From the IMG/VR virus record IMGVR_UViG_3300009086_000107, positions 1-23,583 of that record: 23,583 nucleotides of DNA, one strand, 5' to 3'. Positions 8,189-15,818 of this stretch are shown piece after piece. Made by a program: the position numbers and the translations under genes. Position 1 is the first letter of the stretch. Each line of letters opens with the position of its first letter. The DNA comes from a virus. Under the pieces are notes generated by a model. That model saw nothing but the letters and a program-made list of their open reading frames with translations. It was not told the origin of the DNA and did no database searches.

Positions 8189-9537
8189 AACGTTACACTC
8201 GGTAGATCACCCAGTTTGACTAATCGTGCACTCACTGTGTGGGATTCATCCAACATATTATGTGCGGTATTCATCAATAGATAATCTCCTGATCTCTTTG
8301 AGTCAATACTTTTAGTCTGGTCTTTAGAGTCAGAAGAACTATTGGGGTTAAGGAATATCAGTCGCAGTCTTGCGCCGGGTGATATTTTACCCTCTATGAA
8401 TAATGCACCATCCATCTCAATGTCAATCATATTCTTCTTGAGAATCTGTCGTATGATTTTGTTCTTGACCTTTAGTCTTGACTCATATAAGGTAGTACCA
8501 TCGATCAGTTGTGTTTCATCGTGGTAACTCTTGAATTGATTGAACGTATTCGATGAAGTCACTTGGTGTATTGCAATTGCATCGTATTCGTCTGAGGGTT
8601 TACCTCCGATAATTAGAGAGGGATCGTAGATGTTCTGACTAGTCGATTCACTGATCAACTCGTTGGTATAGAAGTCTTGAATAATCTCTCTTACAGAAAT
8701 GTGAGTATCAAACCGTTGACCTGTATGTGCGTCCAGTGTAGAATATAACGAACCAATCGCACCCTCTTCGTAGAGTCCAAGTGCATCCTCTGTGTCAGTC
8801 TCTTCGAAGTGATTGATCTGGTAGTAGATCTTCTTGAACTCTTCTTCTCCCTCTGCGGATGCCATCGCATCAGTGTATCGTAAGGGTAAAGATTCATTGA
8901 CAACATCCGTACGTAACAACTCGTCCAGTGACGTGAACACGAGGTCGTTGTTATAGAGATCCGCTGAGATGTAGATAGGAGAACCTGTACGTGTTGTCAT
9001 ACGATCCTTCAACCACTTTATAGTCTCCAGAGGACTCATGTAAGGGATGATAAACTTTCGTTGCCCCTGTGCACTACCTAAGAACTTAGATGTTTTGAGA
9101 ACATCCTTTCCTAGATCACGTGCAGAGATATCGATAATCGCATCTTCCAACGTACCTTCATATGACCTACTGATACATTTCATCGCATTGACATAGACAT
9201 GTTCCTCTACTAAATCAATCGATAATATCTCAGAACGTTCGTTGGTCTTCTCTACATCGTTAACCTTGGAGAAGAAAAACGTCTTGGATATCTTTGCATC
9301 ATTGGGGTCATTACCATCCGCAACAACGATATTGATTCTCTCTGTACCGGTGGTGGATAGTTCGGTTCGGAAACCAAAATCATCCAACATAACGATACGT
9401 GCGTCTACATATTCTTTATGCAAACTCTCAAAGAAACTTAGTTCGATAATGTTCGAACGTATGTCAATGACCGTATTCTCCGCACCCGAAGATAGGACAA
9501 CATCTGCATTTATGATAGTGAATCGAGATCTATTCAT
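8185..9537 (-). CDS. gp27: Baseplate hub subunit gp27-like
   Basis: 450 aa (T4 gp27 is 391). Placed directly upstream of the OB gene, as gp27 partners gp5 in every contractile hub. The N-terminal part has tube-like strand features (FTIINADVVLSSG, IIELSFFESLHKEYVDARIVMLDD, ERINIVVAD), and the middle (SRSYEGTLEDAIIDISARDLG, FIIPYMSPLETIKWLKDRM) resembles gpD/gp27-type hub proteins, where a four-domain ring adapts the six-fold tube to the three-fold spike. A late segment is rich in beta strands (GDYLLMNTAHNMLDESHTVSARLVKLGD), typical of the gp27/gpD C-terminus. ATG 9537 shares its first base with the last base of the gp53 stop. Call by synteny plus features; sequence identity with T4 gp27 is low. 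Confidence 0.8.
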   Translation of the reverse strand: MNRSRFTIINADVVLSSGAENTVIDIRSNIIELSFFESLHKEYVDARIVMLDDFGFRTELSTTGTERINIVVADGNDPNDAKISKTFFFSKVNDVEKTNERSEILSIDLVEEHVYVNAMKCISRSYEGTLEDAIIDISARDLGKDVLKTSKFLGSAQGQRKFIIPYMSPLETIKWLKDRMTTRTGSPIYISADLYNNDLVFTSLDELLRTDVVNESLPLRYTDAMASAEGEEEFKKIYYQINHFEETDTEDALGLYEEGAIGSLYSTLDAHTGQRFDTHISVREIIQDFYTNELISESTSQNIYDPSLIIGGKPSDEYDAIAIHQVTSSNTFNQFKSYHDETQLIDGTTLYESRLKVKNKIIRQILKKNMIDIEMDGALFIEGKISPGARLRLIFLNPNSSSDSKDQTKSIDSKRSGDYLLMNTAHNMLDESHTVSARLVKLGDLPSVTL

Positions 9538-10289
9538 TAGTCAGCGGCCAAGAGTCTCTTCAACTCACCTGACAACTGTCCTACTAGGTTCTTTTTGATG
9601 ATCTTTATCCTCTTAGACTTGTCGTTTTCGTTAACTAACCATTGCAGGTTAGTAACCGGTGCCGTCCCATCCATGTTATCAAAGAACAAATCTTTCTGTT
9701 CTTCCGAATCGTTTTCATAATGATGTGTCCCTTCATACTCATAGACTGTATTGGTCAAACTTGTACCCAACTGAAGAGGATCACTACTGTCCGGTGTCAG
9801 GTAGGCAAGTGTCACCGAACCTGTAACGTTGTCATTTGAAGAGACAACAATTTCTGCGAGATCTAGGTTCTTTCGTATGACCTTACCTCTCTTGGTGCCG
9901 ATCAATACTTCAGTACCTGTCTGATATAAACCAGAGAACTGTGCTGCACTATCCGCAGTGGTCAACGCAATCTTACATGTGTAGTGTTGAAAGAAGTCGG
10001 TACTTGCTCGTTCCATGATCTGTGTCATAGACATTGGCCATCCAGTCTCTCGCAGTCGATCGTTCATTAGATAGAACGTCCAATCATAGTCACTCTTGTC
10101 ATAGAGACGGTGTGATAATGTGTCAGGTCTTTCTCCGTCACGGATCTCCATCTCGATGTATGCGTTTGCATCATCACTGTATGTGTCAATCAGGTCTGAA
10201 TAGTTTGCAATGTTTTGAAACTGAACTGGATCATTTTCATCACCGAACAAGTATGCAATCTTGGGAACGTTCTCGAAATAACTGGACAT
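9537..10289 (-). CDS. gp53: Baseplate wedge subunit gp53
   Basis: 250 aa (T4 gp53 is 196). The start SSYFENVPKIAYLFGDEN, then DPVQFQNIANYSDLID, and the key stretch RDGERPDTLSHRLYDKSDYDWTFYLMNDRLRETGWPMS at about 51-88 match gp53. T4 has SPRPEELANAIYGNPQLYWVLLMCNDNYDPYYGW at the same place, a LysM-like fold. The C-terminus KSKRIKIIKKNLVGQLSGELKRLL parallels T4 RQIKIIAKSDINSFMNDLIRIM. gp53 sits on top of gp6-gp25 and clamps neighbouring wedges. It overlaps gp48 by 1 nt, with no room for a separate promoter. An insert in the middle explains the extra length. Confidence 0.9.
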   Translation of the reverse strand: MSSYFENVPKIAYLFGDENDPVQFQNIANYSDLIDTYSDDANAYIEMEIRDGERPDTLSHRLYDKSDYDWTFYLMNDRLRETGWPMSMTQIMERASTDFFQHYTCKIALTTADSAAQFSGLYQTGTEVLIGTKRGKVIRKNLDLAEIVVSSNDNVTGSVTLAYLTPDSSDPLQLGTSLTNTVYEYEGTHHYENDSEEQKDLFFDNMDGTAPVTNLQWLVNENDKSKRIKIIKKNLVGQLSGELKRLLAAD

Positions 10290-11404
10290 TAGAATCCTCC
10301 TTTAACGACTTTGCCTTTATGCATCGCGGAGATCTCTCTAAACGACAATTGCACTTGAACCTCAATAAACTCCTTACCCTCGTACATACCACTTGAAGTT
10401 CCGTTGAACGTAGTGTCAACACTTTCTAGATAACACCGTTGTATGTTAAAGCCAGGGTTTGAACCATCTTTGTTTTTAATATCGATCTGAAACACATTGG
10501 GGAACTCGTACGCGAATGGTGTAGTCCCGACAGTGATCGCTTCTGGATATACCTCGGAACGGAAGAACTTCAATATCTCCTTGATCTCTCTTGACTCATC
10601 TGCATCTCGTGCGATCAATGTAAACCCAAATGCGAAGTTACGCATCTTAACTCTTTCGAATAGAGTTCTTTCATTAGGTGCGGTTGCAACTCGTGTCGCA
10701 CTCTGTGCAATGGCACCGGTCTGTGCAGATGCATTACCACCTGCGATTCCCCCTAATAGTGCACCCCCACCTAGTCCTCCACCTAATTTACCTAATGCAC
10801 CACCAACAGCAGCACTCGCGATTGGAGGTAATGCCTTAGCCATTGCGTTCATTGCAAGAGACTTCGCGGCACCAGATAATCGTCCATCACTCATTGATGC
10901 TTCACCCATATCACCAGCGGCACCAAGTAAACCAACATCTACAACATTGTACTGCACACCGTCAGTATACTTCAATCCACGTGACAGAGGGAACATGACA
11001 GAACCCATTGGAGTTCCTTCACTGACATTCTCATATGACTTTAACGCTTGTTTGATTATACCTACTTCTGCCTCTGTCTCACGTGCTTCGGCTAACTTCT
11101 TATCTGCTTTAGATTTGATTTCGGCAAGTTTCTTTTTTGCCTTGGACATGTATTTCGATCGTGCACTAGTGTCCACCTCATCACCAAGACTGAAGAAAGG
11201 TTCAACCTTGAATGCAGTAAAGATAATACGACCCGGCGCAGTTTCAAAACCAGCATTGAGTGGGTATCTAAAATCACGTGCACGATCACGACTTTCTAAT
11301 GACGGATCTTCAGCGATCTGAGTATCCTGATTGGTGTAGTTCGCAAGGACTTTCTCTTCATCTTGTTGCAGATTGAGATTCCTTGAATCTTGGCCTGTTG
11401 TCAT
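10289..11404 (-). CDS. gp48: Baseplate tail-tube junction/cap protein gp48
   Basis: 371 aa (T4 gp48 is 364). The C-terminal half carries the tube-type domain: RTLFERVKMRNFAFGFTLIARD, EIKEILKFFRSEVYPEA, TPFAYEFPNVFQIDI, RCYLESVDTTFNG, EVQVQLSFREISAMHKGK. These are the conserved lines of gp48/gp54 proteins that cap the hub and start tail-tube growth. Residues about 83-115 form a Lys/Ala-rich coiled stretch. About 180-230 is a very Ala/Gly-rich segment (SAAVGGALGKLGGGLGGGALLGGIAGG) that looks hydrophobic and may contact the tape measure or the membrane. First gene of the minus-strand late block, with a late box 42 nt upstream. gp48 rather than gp54 is chosen by length and by the gp54-like gene at 12681. 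Confidence 0.84.
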   Translation of the reverse strand: MTTGQDSRNLNLQQDEEKVLANYTNQDTQIAEDPSLESRDRARDFRYPLNAGFETAPGRIIFTAFKVEPFFSLGDEVDTSARSKYMSKAKKKLAEIKSKADKKLAEARETEAEVGIIKQALKSYENVSEGTPMGSVMFPLSRGLKYTDGVQYNVVDVGLLGAAGDMGEASMSDGRLSGAAKSLAMNAMAKALPPIASAAVGGALGKLGGGLGGGALLGGIAGGNASAQTGAIAQSATRVATAPNERTLFERVKMRNFAFGFTLIARDADESREIKEILKFFRSEVYPEAITVGTTPFAYEFPNVFQIDIKNKDGSNPGFNIQRCYLESVDTTFNGTSSGMYEGKEFIEVQVQLSFREISAMHKGKVVKGGF

Positions 11405-11416
11405 GTTTAGTATACC

Positions 11417-11423
11417 CTAAATA
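11417..11423 (+). promoter_or_regulatory. Candidate late promoter box for gp4 (plus strand)
   Basis: CTAAATA on the plus strand, 38 nt upstream of the gp4 ATG. It differs from the T4 TATAAATA box at the first positions, but variants of this kind are reported for late promoters of cyanophage T4 relatives. Together with the minus-strand box at 11446-11453 it would make the 57-nt gap between gp48 and gp4 a divergent late promoter region. Weaker than the three exact boxes. Confidence 0.4.
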
Positions 11424-11445
11424 AGTTTTGTAACATTTGTCTGTC

Positions 11446-11453
11446 TATTTATA
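11446..11453 (-). promoter_or_regulatory. T4-type late promoter box for the gp48 block
   Basis: Exact TATAAATA on the minus strand in the intergenic gap, 42 nt upstream of the gp48 ATG. It heads the longest co-oriented run of overlapping genes in the window. It lies just upstream of the gp4 ribosome site (AGGA at 11453-11456) on the other strand, so the two divergent units share this short region. Confidence 0.68.
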
Positions 11454-11461
11454 GGAAAAAT

Positions 11462-11947
11462 ATGGCGTATAAAGGAAAGTTTAAACCAAAAAACACTAAG
11501 AAATATGAGGGTGACCCCACTACTATTATTTATCGTAGTCTGTGGGAACGACAGTGTTTCCGTTGGTGTGATGATAACAAAGACGTGAAGTCATGGTCAA
11601 GTGAAGAAGTAGTGATTCCCTATCTCTATGAGGTAGACAAGAAGTACCATCGTTACTATATGGATCTCAAGATCGTGTATAACAACGGTAAAACTGTACT
11701 TGTTGAAGTCAAACCAGATGCACAAACTCGTCCTCCTACTGGACAGAGACGCACCAAACGGTATATCAATGAGGGATACACCTACGTCAAGAACATGAAC
11801 AAATGGGGTGCAGCGCAAGTCTATGCGTTAGATCGAGGTTGGTCGTTTGAGATATGGACAGAGAAGACTCTCAGTAAAATGGGAATACTACCTAAGTCAA
11901 CAAAACCATTGAAACCATTAAAACCCTTCAAGAAAAAGACTAAATAG
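11462..11947 (+). CDS. gp4: Head completion protein gp4 (TnsA-like nuclease fold)
   Basis: 161 aa (T4 gp4/50 is 150). IIYRSLWERQCFRWCDDN at about 22-39, SSEEVVIPYLYEVDKKYHRYYMDL at 46-69 and TVLVEVKPDAQTRPP at 78-92 match T4 gp4. This is a TnsA/restriction-like nuclease fold with candidate acidic residues E48 or E49, D68 and the E82-x-K84 pair. gp4 acts after DNA packaging, when heads are made ready for tail joining. The tail of the protein is Lys/Pro-rich (KPLKPLKPFKKKTK), suited to DNA contact. ATG 11462 follows a good AGGA site. First gene of the plus-strand block. Confidence 0.93.
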   Translation: MAYKGKFKPKNTKKYEGDPTTIIYRSLWERQCFRWCDDNKDVKSWSSEEVVIPYLYEVDKKYHRYYMDLKIVYNNGKTVLVEVKPDAQTRPPTGQRRTKRYINEGYTYVKNMNKWGAAQVYALDRGWSFEIWTEKTLSKMGILPKSTKPLKPLKPFKKKTK

Positions 11948-11951
11948 ATTC

Positions 11952-12107
11952 ATGAGTCATTTAAACGAAATCAGAGAGACATACTTTCATCACATGAAGT
12001 TTGCATGGACGGTTGCGTTCGTGTTGATTGTTCATGGGGTATTACCTAATGTTTGGACAGATAAAGCGTCAGACATGATGGAAGAGTGGGAGAAGAAACA
12101 TCAGTAA
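11952..12107 (+). CDS. Small membrane protein, DUF6356-like
   Basis: 51 aa. Starts MSHLNEIRETYFHHMKFAWT, then one hydrophobic segment (VAFVLIVHGVLPNVW, about 21-35) and a charged tail (DKASDMMEEWEKKHQ). The pattern HLxExxxxYxxHxxFA followed by a membrane helix and HxxxPxxW/F resembles the small DUF6356-type proteins seen in many bacteria and in T4-like phages near head/tail genes. ATG lies 4 nt after the gp4 stop with only a weak ribosome site, so it probably relies on coupling to gp4. It overlaps the apparent start of the next gene. Function unknown; a cytoplasmic-membrane location is inferred. Confidence 0.75.
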   Translation: MSHLNEIRETYFHHMKFAWTVAFVLIVHGVLPNVWTDKASDMMEEWEKKHQ

Positions 12108-12681
12108 TCTATTTAAGACAGTAGAACTCGAAGCGTTCCGTGCAGGTATTACACCTCGTACTCGGGAAAGTCGTGCGTGGTTCCGTAAGAAAGTACAGAA
12201 CATGGGTGTGAATAGACGTGGTCTAATGAGAGAAGACCCAGTAGAACAACGTGCAAAGTATGTTGCGGGTTCTATGTTCATGTTCTTCTATGATCCTAAA
12301 CATCGTGCAACTCTACCCTACTATGATTCCTTTCCATTGATCATCGCAGTTGGCCCAGCGCCTGGCGGGTTCTATGGGTTGAACCTACATTACTTACCCA
12401 TACCGTTACGTGCAAAGTTTCTAGACGAACTCGTGGGTATCACAAGCAACAACCGGTATGATGAGTCGACTAAGTTTGATCTGTCATACCAGTATTTGAA
12501 GACCACTTCCAGTATGAAGTACTTCAAACCATGTTATAAACATTACCTTACCAAACAGGTAGAGGGCAAACTCGCATACATTCCACCACCTGAGTGGGAG
12601 ATTGCAACGTTTCTACCCGCTGCACAATGGCAGAAAGGTGGTAGAAGTCAAGCATATTCAGACGCAAGGAAAATGATCTAA
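12100..12681 (+). CDS. Conserved T4-like phage protein, probably starting at AUC
   Basis: Counting from 12202, the first ATG, this is 159 aa. The same frame stays open upstream to 12079 and reads like protein: SNLFKTVELEAFRAGI, then TPRTRESRAWFRKKVQ. No ATG, GTG or TTG exists in that extension. ATC at 12100 is preceded by GGGAG with 7 nt spacing, and would give 193 aa. The core FFYDPKHRATLPYYDSFPLI, VGPAPGGFYGLNLHYLP and RAKFLDEL is familiar from unassigned structural-region proteins of marine T4-like phages. I cannot tie it to a named T4 gene. Its stop overlaps the next ATG (TAATG). The start could also be 12202, or a sequence error may have destroyed an ATG. Confidence 0.78.
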   Translation: MSNLFKTVELEAFRAGITPRTRESRAWFRKKVQNMGVNRRGLMREDPVEQRAKYVAGSMFMFFYDPKHRATLPYYDSFPLIIAVGPAPGGFYGLNLHYLPIPLRAKFLDELVGITSNNRYDESTKFDLSYQYLKTTSSMKYFKPCYKHYLTKQVEGKLAYIPPPEWEIATFLPAAQWQKGGRSQAYSDARKMI

Positions 12682-13442
12682 TGAGAATCCCTAACGTAGA
12701 TGATTTGAAGTCTAAAATCACCGCAGGTAAAGGATACGCAAATCCTAGTCTATATTATGTACAGTTACCTGCTCGTAACCTGAACAATGAACAGAAACAA
12801 TCGGTTGAATTGTTTGTTCGGAATATCACATTACCTTCAAGAAACATGTTGACGGTAGAAAGAAACATCGGAGTAGATCAGACCAAAGTACCCTATGGGT
12901 ATTCGAATGGTGCAGTCTCGATGACCTTCCGTGTACTCAATGATCAGTTGACACGACAGTACATTGAAGACTGGCAAGAAGCAATGGTTTCTAGGTACGA
13001 TGACACAGTAGAAGGTCATGTTGCAGTTGCATACCCTAAGATGTACATGAGAGACATCAAGATATCTCAGTTGGATCGTGGTATCTCTTTCTCGGGTATC
13101 AACTCTAATAAAAGTGTAGGACTTGGCCCTGTCAACATCAACGTGGGTCTAGACGTTGATATACGCCAATCTGGACGTGAGGTATATCGATGGGTACTAA
13201 GAGATGCATATCCTATATCCTTCACTCAGGAACAACTGAGTGACGACAGGAAGGGTGTTACGAGTGAAATAACCGTAGAGTTCGCATACAAGTACTGGAC
13301 TGGTGATGCAGTCAGTGGCAACAGATCAAGTAGTATTGATACAAATGTTCGTGTCTCATCAGACGCGGCACAGAAGGCAGGAAAAGTAGTTAACGACACA
13401 TTTGATAAACTCGGAAAGAAGATATCAGATTTATTATTTTAA
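12681..13442 (+). CDS. gp54: Tail-tube-fold protein, gp54-like tube initiator
   Basis: 253 aa. Residues about 40-135 show the contractile-tail tube signature: SVELFVRNITLPSRNMLTVERNIG, PYGYSNGAVSMTFRVLNDQLTRQYIEDWQEAM, then YPKMYMRDIKISQLD. This pattern is shared by gp19, gp54 and gp48. The length, the single copy here and the location next to gp26 and the tape measure favour gp54, the tube initiator placed on gp48, over the main tube protein gp19 (163 aa in T4). The C-terminus turns charged and Ser/Asp-rich (NRSSSIDTNVRVSSDAAQK). Overlaps the preceding stop (TAATG). An alternative is a divergent gp19. Confidence 0.76.
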   Translation: MRIPNVDDLKSKITAGKGYANPSLYYVQLPARNLNNEQKQSVELFVRNITLPSRNMLTVERNIGVDQTKVPYGYSNGAVSMTFRVLNDQLTRQYIEDWQEAMVSRYDDTVEGHVAVAYPKMYMRDIKISQLDRGISFSGINSNKSVGLGPVNINVGLDVDIRQSGREVYRWVLRDAYPISFTQEQLSDDRKGVTSEITVEFAYKYWTGDAVSGNRSSSIDTNVRVSSDAAQKAGKVVNDTFDKLGKKISDLLF

Positions 13443-13457
13443 TATTGGAGCTTTATA

Positions 13458-14141
13458 ATGGCACTACCTAAGTTAAATGAAACACCCAAGTACAGTTTGA
13501 CAGTCCCTTCAACGGGAAAGGAATTGAGATACAGACCGTACCTTGTGAAAGAAGAAAAGATCCTTCTCATGGCATCATCGTCAGAGGATCCCAAACAGAT
13601 TATGAACGCAGTGCATGATACAATTGCTGCCTGTGTGGAAAACATTGATATACGGTCACTGACAACGTTCGATCTGGAGTATATCTTTATCCAGTTACGT
13701 TCTAAGTCAACGGGTGAGACGAGTGAAATACTCATCAAGTGTCCTAAGTGTGAGAGTCAGCAGAAGGTGACGATCCCACTGAACGAGATTGCAGTTACTG
13801 AGACTAACGTAAATCCGGTAATTAAGATATCAGATAATGTGACTGTGGTAATGAAGTACCCTAGTTATCAAGATATACCCAGTGACACAGATGATGTAGG
13901 TTTCACATTAATCGCAGCCAGTATCAAGGAAGTGATTCATGGAGATGAGAAGGTTGATATTGATGATGAACCGATCGAAGCAGTTATAGCATTCTTAGAG
14001 TCTATGACAAACGATCAGTTTCAGTTGATTGCAAAGTTTTTCGAAGACGCACCATCGGTGAAGTATGATCTAGAGTTGGTGTGTCAGAGTTGTGGTGAAA
14101 TCTCTGATATTGAAATAAAAGGAATGCAAAGTTTTTTTTGA
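13458..14141 (+). CDS. gp26: gp26-like baseplate hub/tape-measure assembly protein (zero frame)
   Basis: 227 aa (T4 gp26 is 208). YRPYLVKEEKILLMAS at about 25-40 is the signature of the T4 baseplate protein family. A zinc-ribbon pair is visible: C95/C98 (KCPKCES) and C209/C212 (CQSCGE). T4 gp26 and gp51 are needed for hub assembly around the tape measure and are thought to behave like tail assembly chaperones. The gene ends with TTT TTT TGA inside a run of eight T, and a different frame continues without a proper start (see 14138). GGAG lies 8 nt before ATG. The gene would therefore give two products, a normal one and a longer -1 fusion of about 292 aa. Confidence 0.88.
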   Translation: MALPKLNETPKYSLTVPSTGKELRYRPYLVKEEKILLMASSSEDPKQIMNAVHDTIAACVENIDIRSLTTFDLEYIFIQLRSKSTGETSEILIKCPKCESQQKVTIPLNEIAVTETNVNPVIKISDNVTVVMKYPSYQDIPSDTDDVGFTLIAASIKEVIHGDEKVDIDDEPIEAVIAFLESMTNDQFQLIAKFFEDAPSVKYDLELVCQSCGEISDIEIKGMQSFF

Positions 14142-14203
14142 TATGCCTCGCACATGAAGAGCTTTCTAATTATTTTAAAGTAAACTTTTTGTTGCAGAGG
14201 CAT
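14118..14203 (+). promoter_or_regulatory. Candidate programmed -1 ribosomal frameshift signal
   Basis: Three elements line up. (1) The heptamer T TTT TTT at 14132-14138, a canonical X XXY YYZ site read in the gp26 frame and followed at once by TGA. (2) AAGGA at 14119-14123, 8 nt before the heptamer, as for the internal Shine-Dalgarno stimulator of dnaX. (3) ATGCCTC at 14143-14149 pairs perfectly with GAGGCAT at 14197-14203, a 7-bp stem starting 4 nt after the heptamer with a 47-nt loop. A -1 slip continues into the next frame for 65 codons. Confidence 0.62.
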
Positions 14204-14335
14204 CATAATTATACATTGACAGAACTAGATATGATGATACCGTGGGAGAAAGAGGTACATACCATTCTCCTACTTCAAGCAATGGAAGAAGAAAAAGAAG
14301 CTAAAGAGAAGGCGAAACATGGCAATAACACTTGA
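14138..14335 (+). CDS. gp51: gp51-like hub assembly segment, expressed as -1 extension of gp26
   Basis: 65 codons in the -1 frame relative to gp26: ICLAHEELSNYFKVNFLLQ, HHNYTLTELDMMIPWEKEV, then an acidic/basic helix EEEKEAKEKAKHG. The coding character begins right after the T run. The only standard start there is TTG 14138, which lies 14 nt after the nearest AAGGA; the first in-frame ATG is half-way in. The position between gp26 and the tape measure corresponds to gp51 in T4, and to the T part of lambda G/GT. WExE-type helices are common in such chaperone tails. I read it as the C-terminal part of a gp26-gp51 fusion; independent TTG initiation is the alternative. Its end overlaps the tape measure start by 17 nt. 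Confidence 0.75.
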   Translation: MICLAHEELSNYFKVNFLLQRHHNYTLTELDMMIPWEKEVHTILLLQAMEEEKEAKEKAKHGNNT

Positions 14336-15818
14336 AGACGTAGTCCTCGAACAAATGGGCACCAACGAAACTCTCGGTATGTTAGTCGATAACACTAACA
14401 TTCTGATCGAGATGGAAGGTGACAGTTTCGCGGGTCTTGAGTTACTCAACGAACAGTTTGAGGACTTCCTTGGCCTTGTGCGTAAACAATATGCACTTGA
14501 GGACGAGGCACGCCGTGAGAAAAGGGATGGACTCGTACCTGCTCCTCAAGATGACGAGGAGAAGTTGAAACCTGAAGAAGCGTACAAAGGCATTGGAATG
14601 CCTATCATCACTTTAGGTGCGGGACTCGCGGCATTTGCAAGCAACTTTGTTAAAAGTTTTGTTGAGAGCACCAAGAAGATGTTTAGGATAAACGTTTTCA
14701 AACCAATAGAGTCTATATTTGGATTCATCGGTGATAAACTCAAGTCAATCGGAAACTTCTTTAAGAACATCGGTAGTAAGATATCTGGTCTATTTGGTGG
14801 AATATCAACCAGTGGTTTAGGCATTGTAGATAACATCAAGAAGATGTTGTTGCCTGTCACAGAGTTCGGTGCGAACTTGATGAAGAGTCCTTTTGTGAGG
14901 TTCTTAGCGGGTGTTGGTAAACTACTAGGTAGGATTGCTTGGCCCTTTGTCGTGGCGTACGAACTCTATCAGAATCTGACGGAAGAGTTTGCAAAGTCAA
15001 CGGGCGGCATTATGGGTGGTATTGGTGCAGCCATTTGTGGAGTTTTAAAGGCGGCCGTAGACTTCTTTGCAATCTTCTTAGACCTACCCAAAGACATTAT
15101 TAGTTGGTTTGCTGGTTTAGTTGGGTTTGACGGTGTAGAGAAGGCACTAGACTCCTTTACTTTCGCCGGTCTTGGTGATCTTCTTGTCGATGGTTTATCA
15201 GATCTCATTGGATTCGCAGTTGATTGGCTTGGCAACCTCTTCGGTGATATCGGTACGGATATAAAAGATTTCGCAAGTGGGTTTAGCTTTGAGGACTTTG
15301 GTAAAAACATAGTCAGGGCAGTGTTACCTGCTCCAGACTTCTTAGCGTTTGAGGTGCCTTCAATAGAGGTACTTGGTAAGACTATTGGTGGAGGTTCGAT
15401 TGACCTCAATCCAATTCCTGCCTCAGTCTATGAGTATGCGGGACTGAATGCGCCAGAGGGTTCTTCTTCTGAAACTCCTAGTGGTGGTGGTGATACAACG
15501 ACAAACAATGTGTCGACTGTAGGAGGTACTGAGGTAACAGGGGGAGATAAACTATCTTCTGAAAACATTGAGGTATTGCGTCAACAGTTTAATGCGGAGG
15601 CATTGCAGGCAATTAATGAAGAGAATGCGATCACGAATGCGATCAATACAGAGAGTGTTACTAATGTAGGTAGTTCACAGAGCGCCCCAATAGTGATTCA
15701 GGACAACTCTGTGAACTCCTCCAATCAATCAAACGTCAATCAAAGTGTCCAGAGTCGAAGATCAATGCGATCCCCGACTCGGAACAATGGGACACGAGCG
15801 AGTGCATATGAAGCTTAG
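14319..15818 (+). CDS. gp29: Tape measure protein (gp29-like)
   Basis: 499 aa. N-terminal 1-90 is helical and acidic (MLVDNTNILIEMEGD, FEDFLGLVRKQYALEDEARR). About 95-330 holds several hydrophobic amphipathic segments (PIITLGAGLAAFASNFV, GRIAWPFVVAYELY, GIMGGIGAAICGVLKAAVDFFAIFL) typical of tape measure proteins that line the tube and can enter the cell membrane. The C-terminal 390-499 is Ser/Asn/Gln-rich and low in complexity. No catalytic motif is seen. It directly follows the gp26/gp51 chaperone-like pair, where tape measure genes lie in most long-tailed phages. At about 1.5 angstrom per residue, 499 aa predicts a tail of about 75 nm, shorter than T4. Sequence likeness to T4 gp29 (590 aa) is weak; the call rests on context and composition. 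Confidence 0.76.
   Translation: MAITLEDVVLEQMGTNETLGMLVDNTNILIEMEGDSFAGLELLNEQFEDFLGLVRKQYALEDEARREKRDGLVPAPQDDEEKLKPEEAYKGIGMPIITLGAGLAAFASNFVKSFVESTKKMFRINVFKPIESIFGFIGDKLKSIGNFFKNIGSKISGLFGGISTSGLGIVDNIKKMLLPVTEFGANLMKSPFVRFLAGVGKLLGRIAWPFVVAYELYQNLTEEFAKSTGGIMGGIGAAICGVLKAAVDFFAIFLDLPKDIISWFAGLVGFDGVEKALDSFTFAGLGDLLVDGLSDLIGFAVDWLGNLFGDIGTDIKDFASGFSFEDFGKNIVRAVLPAPDFLAFEVPSIEVLGKTIGGGSIDLNPIPASVYEYAGLNAPEGSSSETPSGGGDTTTNNVSTVGGTEVTGGDKLSSENIEVLRQQFNAEALQAINEENAITNAINTESVTNVGSSQSAPIVIQDNSVNSSNQSNVNQSVQSRRSMRSPTRNNGTRASAYEA

Noticed and set aside
10497-11321. Long open frame (274 codons) on the plus strand opposite gp48
   Set aside because: It is the exact shadow of gp48, rich in Ala/Pro/Ser because of the codon bias of the real gene; no ribosome site and no recognisable protein.
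11940-11946. CTAAATA late-type box at the end of gp4
   Set aside because: It is made by the final Lys and stop codons of gp4 and lies 5 nt before the next ATG, leaving no room for a leader.
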